Source of the DNA: Prochlorococcus sp. MIT 1300
Lineage (GTDB): Bacteria; Cyanobacteriota; Cyanobacteriia; PCC-6307; Cyanobiaceae
Length of the DNA: 64,000 bases
NCBI RefSeq assembly: GCF_034092375.1
Contig: NZ_CP139302.1
Location: 1,612,001-1,676,000 of the forward strand
Direction of reading: 5' to 3'
This document shows, one piece after another, positions 7,326 through 15,617 of this stretch. Below the pieces are notes generated by a model, which saw only the letters and a list, made by a program, of their open reading frames with translations, was not told the origin of the DNA and made no database searches. Position 1 is the first letter of the stretch. Each line of letters starts with the position of its first letter. The translations under genes were made by a program, and so were the position numbers.

Positions 7326-7721
7326 ATGATCCTGTGTCGCTATTTGTGAAACCTGCATGTAGAGGCTCAACACGAGCTTTCTGGTAAAAAGATTAGAACC
7401 GATGCACCTGTTGATCATGCAGGTAAAGGAGAGGATTTTGCTCCTACTGATTTATTGGCTGCCGCTGTAGGGACTTGTTCCCTGACAATGATGGGAATTA
7501 CTGTTAAAGAAAAAGGGTGGAGATTAGAGGAGATAACAGTTGCAATTGATAAGAAGATAACACTTAAGGGCCCTCGAAAAATTGAATTTTTGTCTCTTCA
7601 AATTCAAATGCCTTTTAATTTGAAGGCTTATCAATTAAAGGTACTTAAAAAGGCCACCAATGATTGCCCTGTTTTGAGGAATTTAAATGACTCAATAAAA
7701 ATCAAAGTTAAGTGGAATTGA
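7326..7721 (+). pseudogene. osmC: OsmC-family protein with in-frame stop at codon 8
   Basis: Reading from ATG 7326 gives MILCRYL, then TGA (7347-7349), then NLHVEAQHELSGKKIRTDAP... to the end of a full-length (about 131 aa) OsmC/Ohr-like peroxidase. The conserved blocks are present: GKGEDFAPTDLLAAAVGTCSLT (first catalytic Cys) and CPVLRNLND (second Cys, NDCPV). Family members have Gly at the stop position, so GGA to TGA explains it by one base. Translation could restart only at an internal TTG (7455), which loses the N-terminal dimer strand. Probably a young pseudogene, or a sequence error. Confidence 0.75.
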
Positions 7722-7782
7722 TTAAAAAAGAAAAATTGCCTAGATGCCACGAATAATTCTTCATCGCATTAGGCCTACATTT

Positions 7783-8442
7783 TCATTTTTTGGGGGGATA
7801 ACGTTCCCATACGTAGAAACCTGCTAGGCAGAAACTGAGCCATAAATAACCGACCACCGCACCCGCCAAAATGTCGCTTGGCCAATGGGCTCTTACATAG
7901 ATTGTGCTCAACCAGACTAAAGCAACCCAGAGGCTCGAGATCATAAATAACGGTCGGCGTAGTTGCGGGTAGTGGCCGGCCAGAAGGGTGCAACTCATGA
8001 AATAAAAGACTACCGAGCCTGCTGCATGCCCACTGGGGAAGCTGGGGCCACCTAGGGCTAGAAGTTTCTCGTCAGGACGATCGCGATCAAACCAGGGCTT
8101 CAAAATTCCATCGATAATTACCAAAATGCCAGCTGTTCCCAACATCAGGCAAATTAGATCTCGCCAGAACCGTTTCAAGGCTAAAAAACATAACACTGCC
8201 AGCACTAACACTGCAGTTACGTGCATACCACTTAATTGGTAAACGCTAAGTAGCAGAGATCCCAACCCGTCCGGAATGTGCTGCTGCAAGCTGTCTAGCA
8301 GATGACTTTCGAATGAATCGACATTGGCAGGGTTTTTGAAAAAGCTTGGACCAGCCAAAATCGACAGTAGAAATAGAACTGTCGAGAAGGCGAGTCGGGG
8401 CAGCCCTAAAGCCTGAAACCACTCACGAATCACACGAGTCAT
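7783..8442 (-). CDS. PAP2-type membrane phosphatase
   Basis: 219 aa with six hydrophobic segments and the three PAP2 signature blocks: KPWFDRDRP (about 113-121), PSFPSGHAAG (about 131-140) and RAHWPSDILAG (about 184-194) with the catalytic His/Arg/Asp. The family dephosphorylates lipid phosphates such as phosphatidate or undecaprenyl diphosphate at the membrane. The gene looks richer in G+C than its flanks, which may mean a different origin or stronger constraint. Single gene; ends close to the osmC remnant. Confidence 0.9.
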   Translation of the reverse strand: MTRVIREWFQALGLPRLAFSTVLFLLSILAGPSFFKNPANVDSFESHLLDSLQQHIPDGLGSLLLSVYQLSGMHVTAVLVLAVLCFLALKRFWRDLICLMLGTAGILVIIDGILKPWFDRDRPDEKLLALGGPSFPSGHAAGSVVFYFMSCTLLAGHYPQLRRPLFMISSLWVALVWLSTIYVRAHWPSDILAGAVVGYLWLSFCLAGFYVWERYPPKK

Positions 8443-9191
8443 TGATATGAAGAGCCAAGTTGCACCTTATGGGAAAAGGTGGGATTTAATTTGATCAGTT
8501 TTTTATCCGTTCCTCTTATTTGTTTATATCGCATAGGTTAAGGACAGTCATGCATAGAAGTGTGTTCAATCTAAGGTGCCATGGTCTTAAGAAGGTATTC
8601 ATCATTTAGTTAGAGAGAAAAGCTCCGAATAAACCTTGAAAGTCTGAATTCAAAACAATGCATCAGTTAGCAGAGATATGGCTGCTGTGGCTTTGTTTAT
8701 TAACAGAATGTAGGGGGCAATAGCACATTGCATTTGCTTTTTTCGACAACACCAGCCTTTTCAATATGACCAGTATCACCTATTTGCCCTGTACTGATAA
8801 GGTTGTTAGAATTACTTTAATGGTTAGATGATGGAGAAATAGTGTAAAAAGATCAATGAATGTAGATTAAAGTTTTGATTGGTCTTTCGGCTATGGGCAC
8901 AAGAACAAGTTTTGGGCCTGTACCTAATTCTCCTATGTGCAGTTTTGCCTTTAATAGCAATATAAATCATCGAAAATACTTTACTCCTAGACCAGTTAAT
9001 TGGCTCTTAGGAATATAATTATTTTGTGTCTGTTGTTATTCATGGGTGATTAGTGCACTGCTTTGGAGCATTTTGCTAAGCTTTTCGTAGGAGAGGGATG
9101 GGTAGGAGGCCGGATTGCCTTGGTGGCGTCGTCTTTGATCTTGCTCTCGAACAGCTAAAAAATTCTTATATTCCTCTCCTTCGCCAATCAA
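8443..9191. other. Spacer; one weak small ORF
   Basis: About 750 bases. The only candidate I see is 8893-9018 (+), 41 codons starting MGTRTSFGPVPNSP and ending PVNWLLGI, without a ribosome site; I do not call it a gene. No RNA structure recognised. Confidence 0.35.
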
Positions 9192-9332
9192 ATGACTTTT
9201 ACTCCTGCTTTGGTTTCCCAAGCTTTATTGGAATGTGATAAATATGACACCCTTGTCTCTGACTGGTTTTATGTAGAAGACCCGGCACTCAATGTGCTAT
9301 TGTGGCAAGGCTTTTATCATCTGATTACTTAA
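9192..9332 (+). CDS. Possible small protein
   Basis: 46 codons from ATG 9192. The peptide has normal protein-like composition (MTFTPALVSQALLEC, then SDWFYVEDPALNVLLWQGF) and ends HLIT. No clear Shine-Dalgarno. It overlaps an antisense frame that starts with TTG, which looks less likely. Function unknown. Confidence 0.4.
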   Translation: MTFTPALVSQALLECDKYDTLVSDWFYVEDPALNVLLWQGFYHLIT

Positions 9333-9366
9333 TAGCTATTTCTTTCTGACTGATCTAAAGTTTATT

Positions 9367-10113
9367 ATGACTAGCACAAACCCAACTAAAAGTATTAACG
9401 AAGGCGGCGAAGATAAGATTTCATGCAAGTTAGTTTCTGAAATAATTCGCTCAAGAATTCAAGCCGAAAATGCAAGATTTCATGCTAATGACAATATTTC
9501 TGACTTCATCTTCCCAGGTGAATTAGAAACTCTTGAAAAGGAGGTTGCTACACGGGTTAGGGACTTGTTAAAAACGCTTTTAATTGATATTGACAATGAT
9601 CATAATACCCAAGAAACGGCAGAAAGAGTTTCTAGGATGTATATCAATGAGGTCTTTAAGGGTAGATATCATAAACAGCCAAAAGTTACTAGTTTCCCAA
9701 ATGATAAAAACCTAGACGAGATTTACACTGTTGGACCAATAACTGTTCGCTCTGCTTGCTCGCACCATTTAGTTCCCATCCTTGGTGATTGTTGGATAGG
9801 CATTAAGCCTGGAGACAAAGTAATAGGCTTGTCTAAGTTTGCAAGAGTGGCAGACTGGGTTTTCTCTAGGCCTCATATTCAGGAAGAAGCAGTAATGATA
9901 CTTGCTGATGAGATTGAGAGTCTATGCAACCCTAAGGGCTTGGGGATAATCATCAAGGCACAACATTATTGTATGAAATGGCGTGGAGTTAAAGAGCCAG
10001 ATACCAGCATGATTAATTCAGTGGTGAGAGGGGATTTCCGCCATGACCCCAATCTTAAACAGGAATTTTTTGAGTTAGTAAGACAACAATCTACTGTTGG
10101 AAAGAATTATTAA
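9367..10113 (+). CDS. folE: GTP cyclohydrolase I (divergent form)
   Basis: 248 aa. The zinc and catalytic blocks are present: RSACSHHLVPILGDCWIGI (about residues 127-145; Cys and His ligands) and KAQHYCMKWRGVKEPD (about 199-214; second Cys). The usual family reading is CEHHxxP and CMTMRG, so this is a divergent clade. The enzyme converts GTP to 7,8-dihydroneopterin triphosphate, the first step of pterin/folate synthesis. An N-terminal extension of about 60 residues is not seen in short bacterial FolE. Whether a standard folE exists elsewhere in the genome cannot be seen here. Confidence 0.88.
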   Translation: MTSTNPTKSINEGGEDKISCKLVSEIIRSRIQAENARFHANDNISDFIFPGELETLEKEVATRVRDLLKTLLIDIDNDHNTQETAERVSRMYINEVFKGRYHKQPKVTSFPNDKNLDEIYTVGPITVRSACSHHLVPILGDCWIGIKPGDKVIGLSKFARVADWVFSRPHIQEEAVMILADEIESLCNPKGLGIIIKAQHYCMKWRGVKEPDTSMINSVVRGDFRHDPNLKQEFFELVRQQSTVGKNY

Positions 10114-10546
10114 AAGATTCTTCGCAGTAGGCCCCTTATTACTCTGGGTCTTTATATAGATTAAGCATATAAGTAGAACTTGAAGACTTGATTTTTTATA
10201 TCTTATTAGCTTTCAGTAGAGCTACTTTAATTTAGATCAAGCTTTGCGCAATTTTTTCCATCAACAAAAAACTAGCATTTTCCCATTCAAGAAACTTCTA
10301 TATATTGCTTGAACTATTGATTAAAAGGCAGGACAAGAAAACTTTGTTTTTTATTGAAAGCTATTGGTAAATCTGCTATATAAAGCGTTCTATTAATAAA
10401 GAGGTTTTAGGATTCTTTTTCGGCTGGCTTTACTTTTTCTTTTCGATGAATCGCTTGTTGGAACTTAAGTGCTGAATTTACTCCGCAACCTTATTGAAAA
10501 ACATGTATATCGTAAATTCCTTTTTTGATCTTTTTGCTCGTCAATT
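10114..10546. other. AT-rich spacer
   Basis: About 430 bases between convergent folE and hupE. No supported ORF, tRNA or terminator with a clear U-tract. Confidence 0.4.
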
Positions 10547-11179
10547 TTATGGGATGAGAGCAACCCACGAGAATGCAAGACCTATCCCTATCCAAATACC
10601 AGCAAATATATTCCTTGTGTTTACATTAACCCTCTTGATTAGGCTTAGAGATGTTGTTGTAACTAGCAGCAGTAGTGAGCCTTGTGCAAGAAGAAGACCC
10701 ACAAAATAACCTATTAGAGGTGAAGGCTCAGCGCCAACAATAGTGTTCCCTAGCAGGTAGCCGTGGAAAGCAAATAATGGTAAGAGCCATTTTGGATTAA
10801 GGAAATTCAGAATAATTAAGCCTTCTATTCCTAAAGATAAAGAGACAAGTGCTTCTGCCCAAGGGGCTAAAAGTTCCGGCAAGGGTTGAATTTGTACGAA
10901 TGTACTGCCTGCTAAACCAGTTATCAAAAGAGGGATAACCCATTTCTTGGTTTTTTTTATACCTACGAGAGCGATCCCTAGCATGAAAAGTAGATGATCT
11001 GGCCCAAGTAATGGATGCCCAAGACCGCTAAGCAAAGCTTGCCAAGTTGAGAGCTCAGCACTCTCACCCATACCAAAAGGATGATGAGCTAAAACTGGAT
11101 TTGAAAAAAGAGAGAATAAGAGGAACAATGGTGCCAAACTCCCAAGAAATTGCCTGGGCATGGTGAACGGAAACTTCAT
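10547..11179 (-). CDS. hupE: HupE/UreJ-family metal transporter
   Basis: 210 aa with a signal peptide (LFLLFSLFSNPVLA, cleaved before HHPFGMGES) and six hydrophobic segments. The family signature HPLLGPDHLLFMLGIALVG is at about residues 53-71, with His residues for metal passage. Members import nickel or cobalt. Start chosen at ATG 11179 because GAGG precedes it and because the upstream region is a cobalamin riboswitch; a longer ORF to 11299 would run through the riboswitch. B12 control points to cobalt as substrate. Confidence 0.88.
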   Translation of the reverse strand: MKFPFTMPRQFLGSLAPLFLLFSLFSNPVLAHHPFGMGESAELSTWQALLSGLGHPLLGPDHLLFMLGIALVGIKKTKKWVIPLLITGLAGSTFVQIQPLPELLAPWAEALVSLSLGIEGLIILNFLNPKWLLPLFAFHGYLLGNTIVGAEPSPLIGYFVGLLLAQGSLLLLVTTTSLSLIKRVNVNTRNIFAGIWIGIGLAFSWVALIP

Positions 11180-11209
11180 AGATCGATCCTCGTCGAGTAA
11201 TTGATAAAA

Positions 11210-11322
11210 GGCGGGCATTCTGACTTGTATCGAGAATGTCGATACTTCACAGCTGCGGGACAGTAGTGGATTCTCACCACTTTTCCCCGTTACCTCCAAT
11301 GGCTGATCTCCATTGGAACCTC
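11210..11322 (-). promoter_or_regulatory. Cobalamin (B12) riboswitch
   Basis: Minus-strand RNA shows the conserved core in order: GAGGTTCC, GGGGAAAAGTGGTGAGAATC, CACTACTGTCCCGCAGCTGTGA, a variable stem (GTATCGACATTCTCGATAC) and GTCAGAATGCCCGCC. This matches the B12 box and adjacent stems. It lies 30 bases upstream of hupE, so B12 should shut off expression, probably at translation since no U-tract terminator follows. Confidence 0.9.
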
Positions 11323-11494
11323 ATGTATTTAGTTTAGTTGTTGATTGAGTTGAGAGTGACCAGGAACAACACTTTTAACTCCAAGGCGATCAAATTGTGA
11401 CTGGCAATATTCGCAACTTTAAATTAATGAGATCTCTTTAATGGTCTGGCAAGAAGTGGAAGAGGAGGCAAGTTCTCCAAAAGGATAGGCATTA

Positions 11495-11542
11495 AGACGG
11501 GTTCCAATTATGTAGCGGTTGCTACATAATTGGAACCCGTCT
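11495..11542. repeat. Perfect 22-bp palindrome with 4-base loop
   Basis: The 22 bases at 11495-11516 (start AGACGGGTTCCAATTATG) are exactly complementary to 11521-11542 around GGTT. No U-tract follows on either strand. Located upstream of the B12 riboswitch transcript. Confidence 0.8.
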
Positions 11543-11628
11543 CCCCCTCCCGATTCTCTCGAAAGACAGCCCTACTGAGCAGGATTGATTCCAATAGTGG
11601 CCTAGTTTCTGCTGGTTTTGGCAAAGGT

Positions 11629-11814
11629 TTAATAGAGAAGAATATGTGCCGTATTCTTGAGGCGCTCGTCCGCAACTTCTTGCTTCCCTTCTCTAAGTGC
11701 GTGATTAGTTGTTGCTTGAGCTGTTCTTTTTTGTGAAAAAGCTAGAAGCTTTTTCGGAGATTTAGAATAACTGGACTTTTTTGGGAGATTAGTAAGGCTT
11801 ATTTCGTTGGGCAT
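11629..11814 (-). CDS. Possible small basic protein
   Basis: 61 aa from ATG 11814 (MPNEISLTNLPKKSSYSK...). Hydrophilic, rich in Lys/Ser in the first half and charged in the second (HALREGKQEVADERLKN). No ribosome site visible. An antisense frame at 11530-11736 reads less like a protein. Low certainty; function unknown. Confidence 0.35.
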   Translation of the reverse strand: MPNEISLTNLPKKSSYSKSPKKLLAFSQKRTAQATTNHALREGKQEVADERLKNTAHILLY

Positions 11815-11982
11815 TAAGCACATTAGCTAATAATTTTGCTGGTTATAAGTTTTTTTTGTAGAGAACATTACGATCCAATTTTTCTAGTAGTAATCACTTA
11901 GGTAGTTTATATTTTGTGATTTAACTGAAAGAATATGATATTTCATGTTAATTTATTTTCGATTCTAAGAGAGGTGCAAATT

Positions 11983-12141
11983 ATGCCCGAAAGGAACTCC
12001 ATCTCTATTCAAGAAATTGATGTTAACCATGATGCAATTGATGAGTACTTTGAATGTATTACTGCATGCTCTATAGGGGATGAAGGTATGCAATGTATAA
12101 CCCAATGCATTGAGGTTCACCTTAAAGAGGAATCACAATGA
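11983..12141 (+). CDS. Small protein with twin CxxxC motif
   Basis: 52 aa from ATG 11983, preceded by GAGGTG 12 to 7 bases upstream; a longer in-frame start at 11935 has no such site. The core YFECITACSIGDEGMQCITQCIEVH holds two CxxxC pairs ten residues apart, as in helical hairpins joined by two disulfides or in metal sites. Overlaps the next gene by 4 bases (ATGA), so the two are translationally coupled. Function unknown. Confidence 0.7.
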   Translation: MPERNSISIQEIDVNHDAIDEYFECITACSIGDEGMQCITQCIEVHLKEESQ

Positions 12142-12467
12142 ATGGGCAAACCCCTTTTTTTATAAGTTCTAAAGGCGGATCAATTACTTGCTTTAGAGGT
12201 GATACTGGACGTGTTTTTCGTTCGTGCTCACGAACCTCTTGTGTTTACTCAAGTGATTTACATGCTGCTAAAGCATATTTAGATATTTTAGAGGGCAAGA
12301 AAAATTTACTTCTTGGAGAAAAGAACAAGTTTACGGCTCAACGGAAAACCACATTGAAGTGGAATGCTGATGGAGAGCTCTCTCAAATTGACATGGCAAG
12401 GATTCTTGACCGTCTTGCTAATCCACAGCTGACTTCATGTGACCTGGCCTGTGGTTTAAAGGATTAG
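12138..12467 (+). CDS. Hypothetical protein coupled to the twin-CxxxC protein
   Basis: 109 aa. Starts inside the stop of the preceding gene. Contains a short central segment KAYLDILEGKKNLLLG and a C-terminal part with Cys residues (LTSCDLACGLKD, a CxxxC) plus three near the N-terminus (ITCFRG, RSCSRTSCVYS). Cys content in both proteins suggests they act together, for example on a metal or in redox chemistry; this is inference. No membrane segment. Confidence 0.65.
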   Translation: MNGQTPFFISSKGGSITCFRGDTGRVFRSCSRTSCVYSSDLHAAKAYLDILEGKKNLLLGEKNKFTAQRKTTLKWNADGELSQIDMARILDRLANPQLTSCDLACGLKD

Positions 12468-12736
12468 TCTTCTGATAATCAAGGGAGGTCATATTGCATA
12501 ATTTTTTCAAGCTTTCTTGGCAACTAATACACTCGAAATCTATAAATGAACAAATATGAGCTTTTAATAAAGACTCTAAGCGTAAATACTTTAGTAATTA
12601 CACCATAGACATTTTTACCATTACCAGTTAAAACGTAATTAGAGCCTCGATGGGCCGCTATACAAGGTAAATGCTCTGATTGGCTCTAGGGCTTTTGGTC
12701 GGAAGCCCTAATCAAACCTTTTTGAAGAGGCCAACG

Positions 12737-12877
12737 ATGAACCATCAAGAAGGATTGACTCTGTTTGAGTTGATTCTCCCAATCTGCGTAGGTCTAGCTC
12801 TTGGCAGCTTTGCGCTTATAGGCATGCAGGAGTTATTGCATGAATTCTCAGTTGCATTCAAAGGAGGTTTCGAATGA
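12737..12877 (+). CDS. Small single-TM protein upstream of the CP12-like gene
   Basis: 46 aa from ATG 12737 (GAGG 9 bases upstream). One hydrophobic stretch at about residues 10-30 (FELILPICVGLALGSFALIG) with a short tail. An in-frame start at 12680 is possible. Stop overlaps the start of the next gene (ATGA), so both are co-translated. Confidence 0.55.
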   Translation: MNHQEGLTLFELILPICVGLALGSFALIGMQELLHEFSVAFKGGFE

Positions 12878-13086
12878 AACTCACTTCACCATTTAGTGCC
12901 CTGAGGGGTGCACTAAGCAAAACAATTGAATATAGCCCAACGTGTTTTATTGACGAAACTGAAGTGGCACTAAAAGAGTGTGGTGTCTCTACAGAAGAAA
13001 AAGCGGAAGACTCAAGGTTGGTTTTTTGGGATGAGGAATGTCAGAAGCATCCAACTAATTCACATTGCAGGGTTTTTGATAATTGA
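12874..13086 (+). CDS. Small protein with CP12-like C-terminal loop
   Basis: 70 aa. AAGGAGGT lies just before ATG 12874. The C-terminus LVFWDEECQKHPTNSHCRVFDN carries Cys-x3-Pro-x4-Cys-Arg-x-aromatic-Asp, matching the CP12 GAPDH-binding loop including the Arg. A second Cys pair (TCFIDETEVALKEC) precedes it, reminiscent of the N-terminal CP12 pair but spaced differently. The AWD_VEEL core of true CP12 is missing. A redox-switched regulator of carbon metabolism is plausible but unproven. Paralogous end in 7156-7320. Confidence 0.65.
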   Translation: MKLTSPFSALRGALSKTIEYSPTCFIDETEVALKECGVSTEEKAEDSRLVFWDEECQKHPTNSHCRVFDN

Positions 13087-13257
13087 AGTGATCAAGGATT
13101 AACTTCTCTAGTTTGATGGCTCCTATTGGTAGCTCAGAGTTGTTTGCCTTATAGAGATTTGTAGGGAATTGGTTTTTCTAGATAGGGAAAACCATAGTTA
13201 GTGAAGGGCCAGTCCTATAAAACTTGTGAGTGTCCTTGATGGGATGCCAGTAATTTT

Positions 13258-13533
13258 CTAGTTGCCAAATTGATAGTGCTTGCGAACTGCTTCATGTACC
13301 TCCCAGCTGCAAGACATGCCTTGCGGAAAAACAACTAGATCTCCGGCACCAAAATTTACAGGCTTTCCCCCATGGGGAGTAACGGTGACATTCCCTTCCA
13401 AAATTAAACATGTTTCTTTTTCGCTATAAGTCCAGAGAAATTTACTTGGTTCACATGTCCAGGTTGGCCAATGCTTTATCCCTAGCTCATTGATTGTGCT
13501 TGCAGGACATGGGGAGGTGATTGAGATTGTCAA
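13258..13533 (-). CDS. Cupin-domain protein
   Basis: 91 aa from TTG 13533. Reads as the small cupin type found in EutQ/DUF861-like proteins: WPTWTCEPSKFLWTYSEKETCLILEGNVTVTP, then GAGDLVVFPQGMSCSWEVHEAVRKHY. The usual metal-binding His are reduced, so it may be non-metal or use Glu/Cys. No ATG is available before the domain; longer ORF upstream runs antisense to the next gene. Single gene. Confidence 0.7.
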   Translation of the reverse strand: MTISITSPCPASTINELGIKHWPTWTCEPSKFLWTYSEKETCLILEGNVTVTPHGGKPVNFGAGDLVVFPQGMSCSWEVHEAVRKHYQFGN

Positions 13534-13576
13534 ATGATTTCTACAGTTCAATCTCTTTTTAGCAGTTGATAGCCAT

Positions 13577-13876
13577 ATGATTACTATCCAAGCTTTTTGG
13601 AAAATGGATCTTTCTGGACCTGATGCAATTGATAAAGCTATTGAGGCAGGATTAGATCTTGACGGCAGCCCAATACCTTTAGAGATGCTCAAGCTTTATA
13701 GAGAAGTGATGGCTAAAGAAGGGGCAAGAAAAAGAAGTGGGGTCAAAAAATCCATGCGGAATCGAATTGTTCGTTCTGGAGCCAAGCATTTCGATCGAGA
13801 AATATTAAATAAGCGTCTTATAGATGCTGGTTGGGAAGGTTTAAATCCGCGTGAGATTGAATTCTTCTTTGGCTAA
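13577..13876 (+). CDS. Conserved-looking hypothetical protein
   Basis: 99 aa; a second Met at residue 10 (13604) is an alternative start with GGAAA before it. Two parts: an acidic helix with the phrase AIEAGLDLDGSPIPLEMLKLYREVMAKE (about 18-46) and a basic part (RKRSGVKKSMRNRIVRSGAKHFD) ending WEGLNPREIEFFFG. Soluble, no known motif. I cannot name a function. Confidence 0.6.
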   Translation: MITIQAFWKMDLSGPDAIDKAIEAGLDLDGSPIPLEMLKLYREVMAKEGARKRSGVKKSMRNRIVRSGAKHFDREILNKRLIDAGWEGLNPREIEFFFG

Positions 13877-14009
13877 TTGATACAAGCTTCCCCTGGGGAA
13901 TAGGTATTGACCTATATATTTCTCTTGGCTTGGCTCACTATTTAATGAGTTAAGGACTAACAGTGTTAGAAAGGGTTTATTTCTTTTCCCATTATTGAAA
14001 GGTGTACCT

Positions 14010-14645
14010 TTGAACTTGATTGCTTGTTATCGCAACCCTGGACTTGATTCTGTTGCGGATGGGGTTATTTCATTTTTCGATAGGCGTCCTGATCTTCATC
14101 GTAGTGGAGTCGTATTCGGTAATGATTCATCTTTGGTAGAGGCGAAACCGGCGAAGGTTTCTACTGACATCAGTTTGGTTGCTATTGATCGCTCAGACCC
14201 TGAGGCATTTGCTCTTGCAGATGTAATTGTTCGAGGTGTTACCAGTGCACTCAACAAATATCTCAAAGACCGTCCTTTATTTAGAGAGTGTTCTCCAGAG
14301 CAGTCTATGTTTGTAATGCCGATTTTTAATATTCAGCATTATGGACATGGAGAAGGTTTCAAACGGTGGCATTGTGATTGGACTATAAGTGATGAGGCAA
14401 CAGAACCTGTAAATAGAGTGCTTGCCTGGATTCTTTATTGCAATGATATTGATTCAGCTGGGACAGAGTTTTATTGGCAGGAACATCATGAATCTGCAGA
14501 AAGAGGTAAATTAGTTATTTTTCCTGCTGGTCCATCTCATATTCATCGTGGGCGAGTAAATGATCAAGGGACTAAAACGATAGCCACAGGTTGGATTAAT
14601 GCAGGTAGTAGAGATGCTTATCTTTCTCGTTTAGCAGCCTCTTGA
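14010..14645 (+). CDS. 2-oxoglutarate/Fe(II) oxygenase
   Basis: 211 aa from TTG 14010, with GAAAGGTG five bases upstream; TTG 13995 is an alternative. The double-stranded beta-helix signature is present: HCDW (His, Asp iron ligands, about residues 120-123) and SHIHRGRVNDQGTKTIATGWI (distal His and the Arg that binds 2-oxoglutarate). The first part resembles prolyl hydroxylase-like proteins of cyanobacteria and cyanophages. Substrate unknown. Single gene upstream of the AEC transporter. Confidence 0.8.
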   Translation: MNLIACYRNPGLDSVADGVISFFDRRPDLHRSGVVFGNDSSLVEAKPAKVSTDISLVAIDRSDPEAFALADVIVRGVTSALNKYLKDRPLFRECSPEQSMFVMPIFNIQHYGHGEGFKRWHCDWTISDEATEPVNRVLAWILYCNDIDSAGTEFYWQEHHESAERGKLVIFPAGPSHIHRGRVNDQGTKTIATGWINAGSRDAYLSRLAAS

Positions 14646-14705
14646 AGAATTCGATGACATGGTGGTTGTTTGACAAAAACGATCAGCTTTAGCTGAACTT
14701 GTTAA

Positions 14706-15617
14706 ATGCTGATACTTCAACTATTTAGTCAATTGTTGCCATTACTTGCAGCTGGCTATTTGACCGCGCGCTTTAAGCCAGGCCTTTCATCTCACATAGC
14801 ACCATTACTTATTAATTTTGGAATACCTATTAGCTTGATGGGGCTTCTCCTGAAGAGTGGATTTGATTGGATGCTTTTTCAGGCTTTGGCGATGGCTTGT
14901 CTTGCGATTGGATCGCTTATAGCAGTAATTAGAATTTCCCCCAATCTTAGAAGCCATATTGGTACTAGAAGCTTATTGTTAGGAAGTGCTTTTGGAAATA
15001 CGGGTTATTTCGGCATACCTGTTTCAGTGGCTCTTTTGCCAAGTGAAGCATTAAATTTCAGTATTGGTTATGACCTTGGCGCAACGTTAATTGTATGGAG
15101 CTTAGGCCCAATACTCTTCACAAAATCCTCATCCGAATTGAAAGGAATTTCTGCTTGGAAATATCTTTTAGCTCTTTTGACTAGTAGCCCCGCTAGTAAG
15201 GGATTAATTGGTGCAGTGTTGATTCAGTTAACTCCTTGGAGCCATCAGATTACTGCAGCCCTTAGTTTTCCATCGCAAGTTGTGATTACTTTAGCTTTGA
15301 TGATTGTTGGTATGCGTTTGGGCCAACTGGACTTTATAGGGAATCTATCTTGTATAAATTTTCGTACATTAGTTAAACCTAGTTTACTGCTAAAGCTAGT
15401 AATTTTTCCTGCCTTAATGTTAGCTCTTTCCATGGTCTTTAGCTTGCCTACGTTGATGTGTAAGGCACTTGTATTGCAGGCTGCTACACCTACTGCTATT
15501 TCAGTTTTTTTATTGGCTGAAGCAAGTGGACAAGAACAAGAAATTGCGGCTTCTTTAGTGGCTTTTAGTACTTTGATTGCTTTATTTACAGTTCCAATTT
15601 GGTTTTTTATCCTTTAG
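14706..15617 (+). CDS. Auxin efflux carrier (AEC) family transporter
   Basis: 303 aa with about ten hydrophobic segments. Family features: N-terminal LLAAGYLTARFKPGLSSHIAPLLINFGIPISLMGLLLKSG and FGNTGYFGIPVSVALLP in the fifth segment. AEC proteins export organic anions or small metabolites; bacterial members are usually annotated as malate permeases. Substrate not predictable. Follows the oxygenase by 60 bases on the same strand, so the two may be co-transcribed. Confidence 0.85.
   Translation: MLILQLFSQLLPLLAAGYLTARFKPGLSSHIAPLLINFGIPISLMGLLLKSGFDWMLFQALAMACLAIGSLIAVIRISPNLRSHIGTRSLLLGSAFGNTGYFGIPVSVALLPSEALNFSIGYDLGATLIVWSLGPILFTKSSSELKGISAWKYLLALLTSSPASKGLIGAVLIQLTPWSHQITAALSFPSQVVITLALMIVGMRLGQLDFIGNLSCINFRTLVKPSLLLKLVIFPALMLALSMVFSLPTLMCKALVLQAATPTAISVFLLAEASGQEQEIAASLVAFSTLIALFTVPIWFFIL

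Noticed and set aside
7347-7349. In-frame TGA in osmC as selenocysteine
   Set aside because: No SECIS-like hairpin was seen after it, the expected residue is Gly rather than Cys, and cyanobacteria of this group are not known to use selenocysteine.
12138-12200. CRISPR-like repeat search across the window
   Set aside because: No array of regularly spaced identical repeats with unique spacers; the only tandem arrays are coding repeats at 20387, 28133 and 36401.
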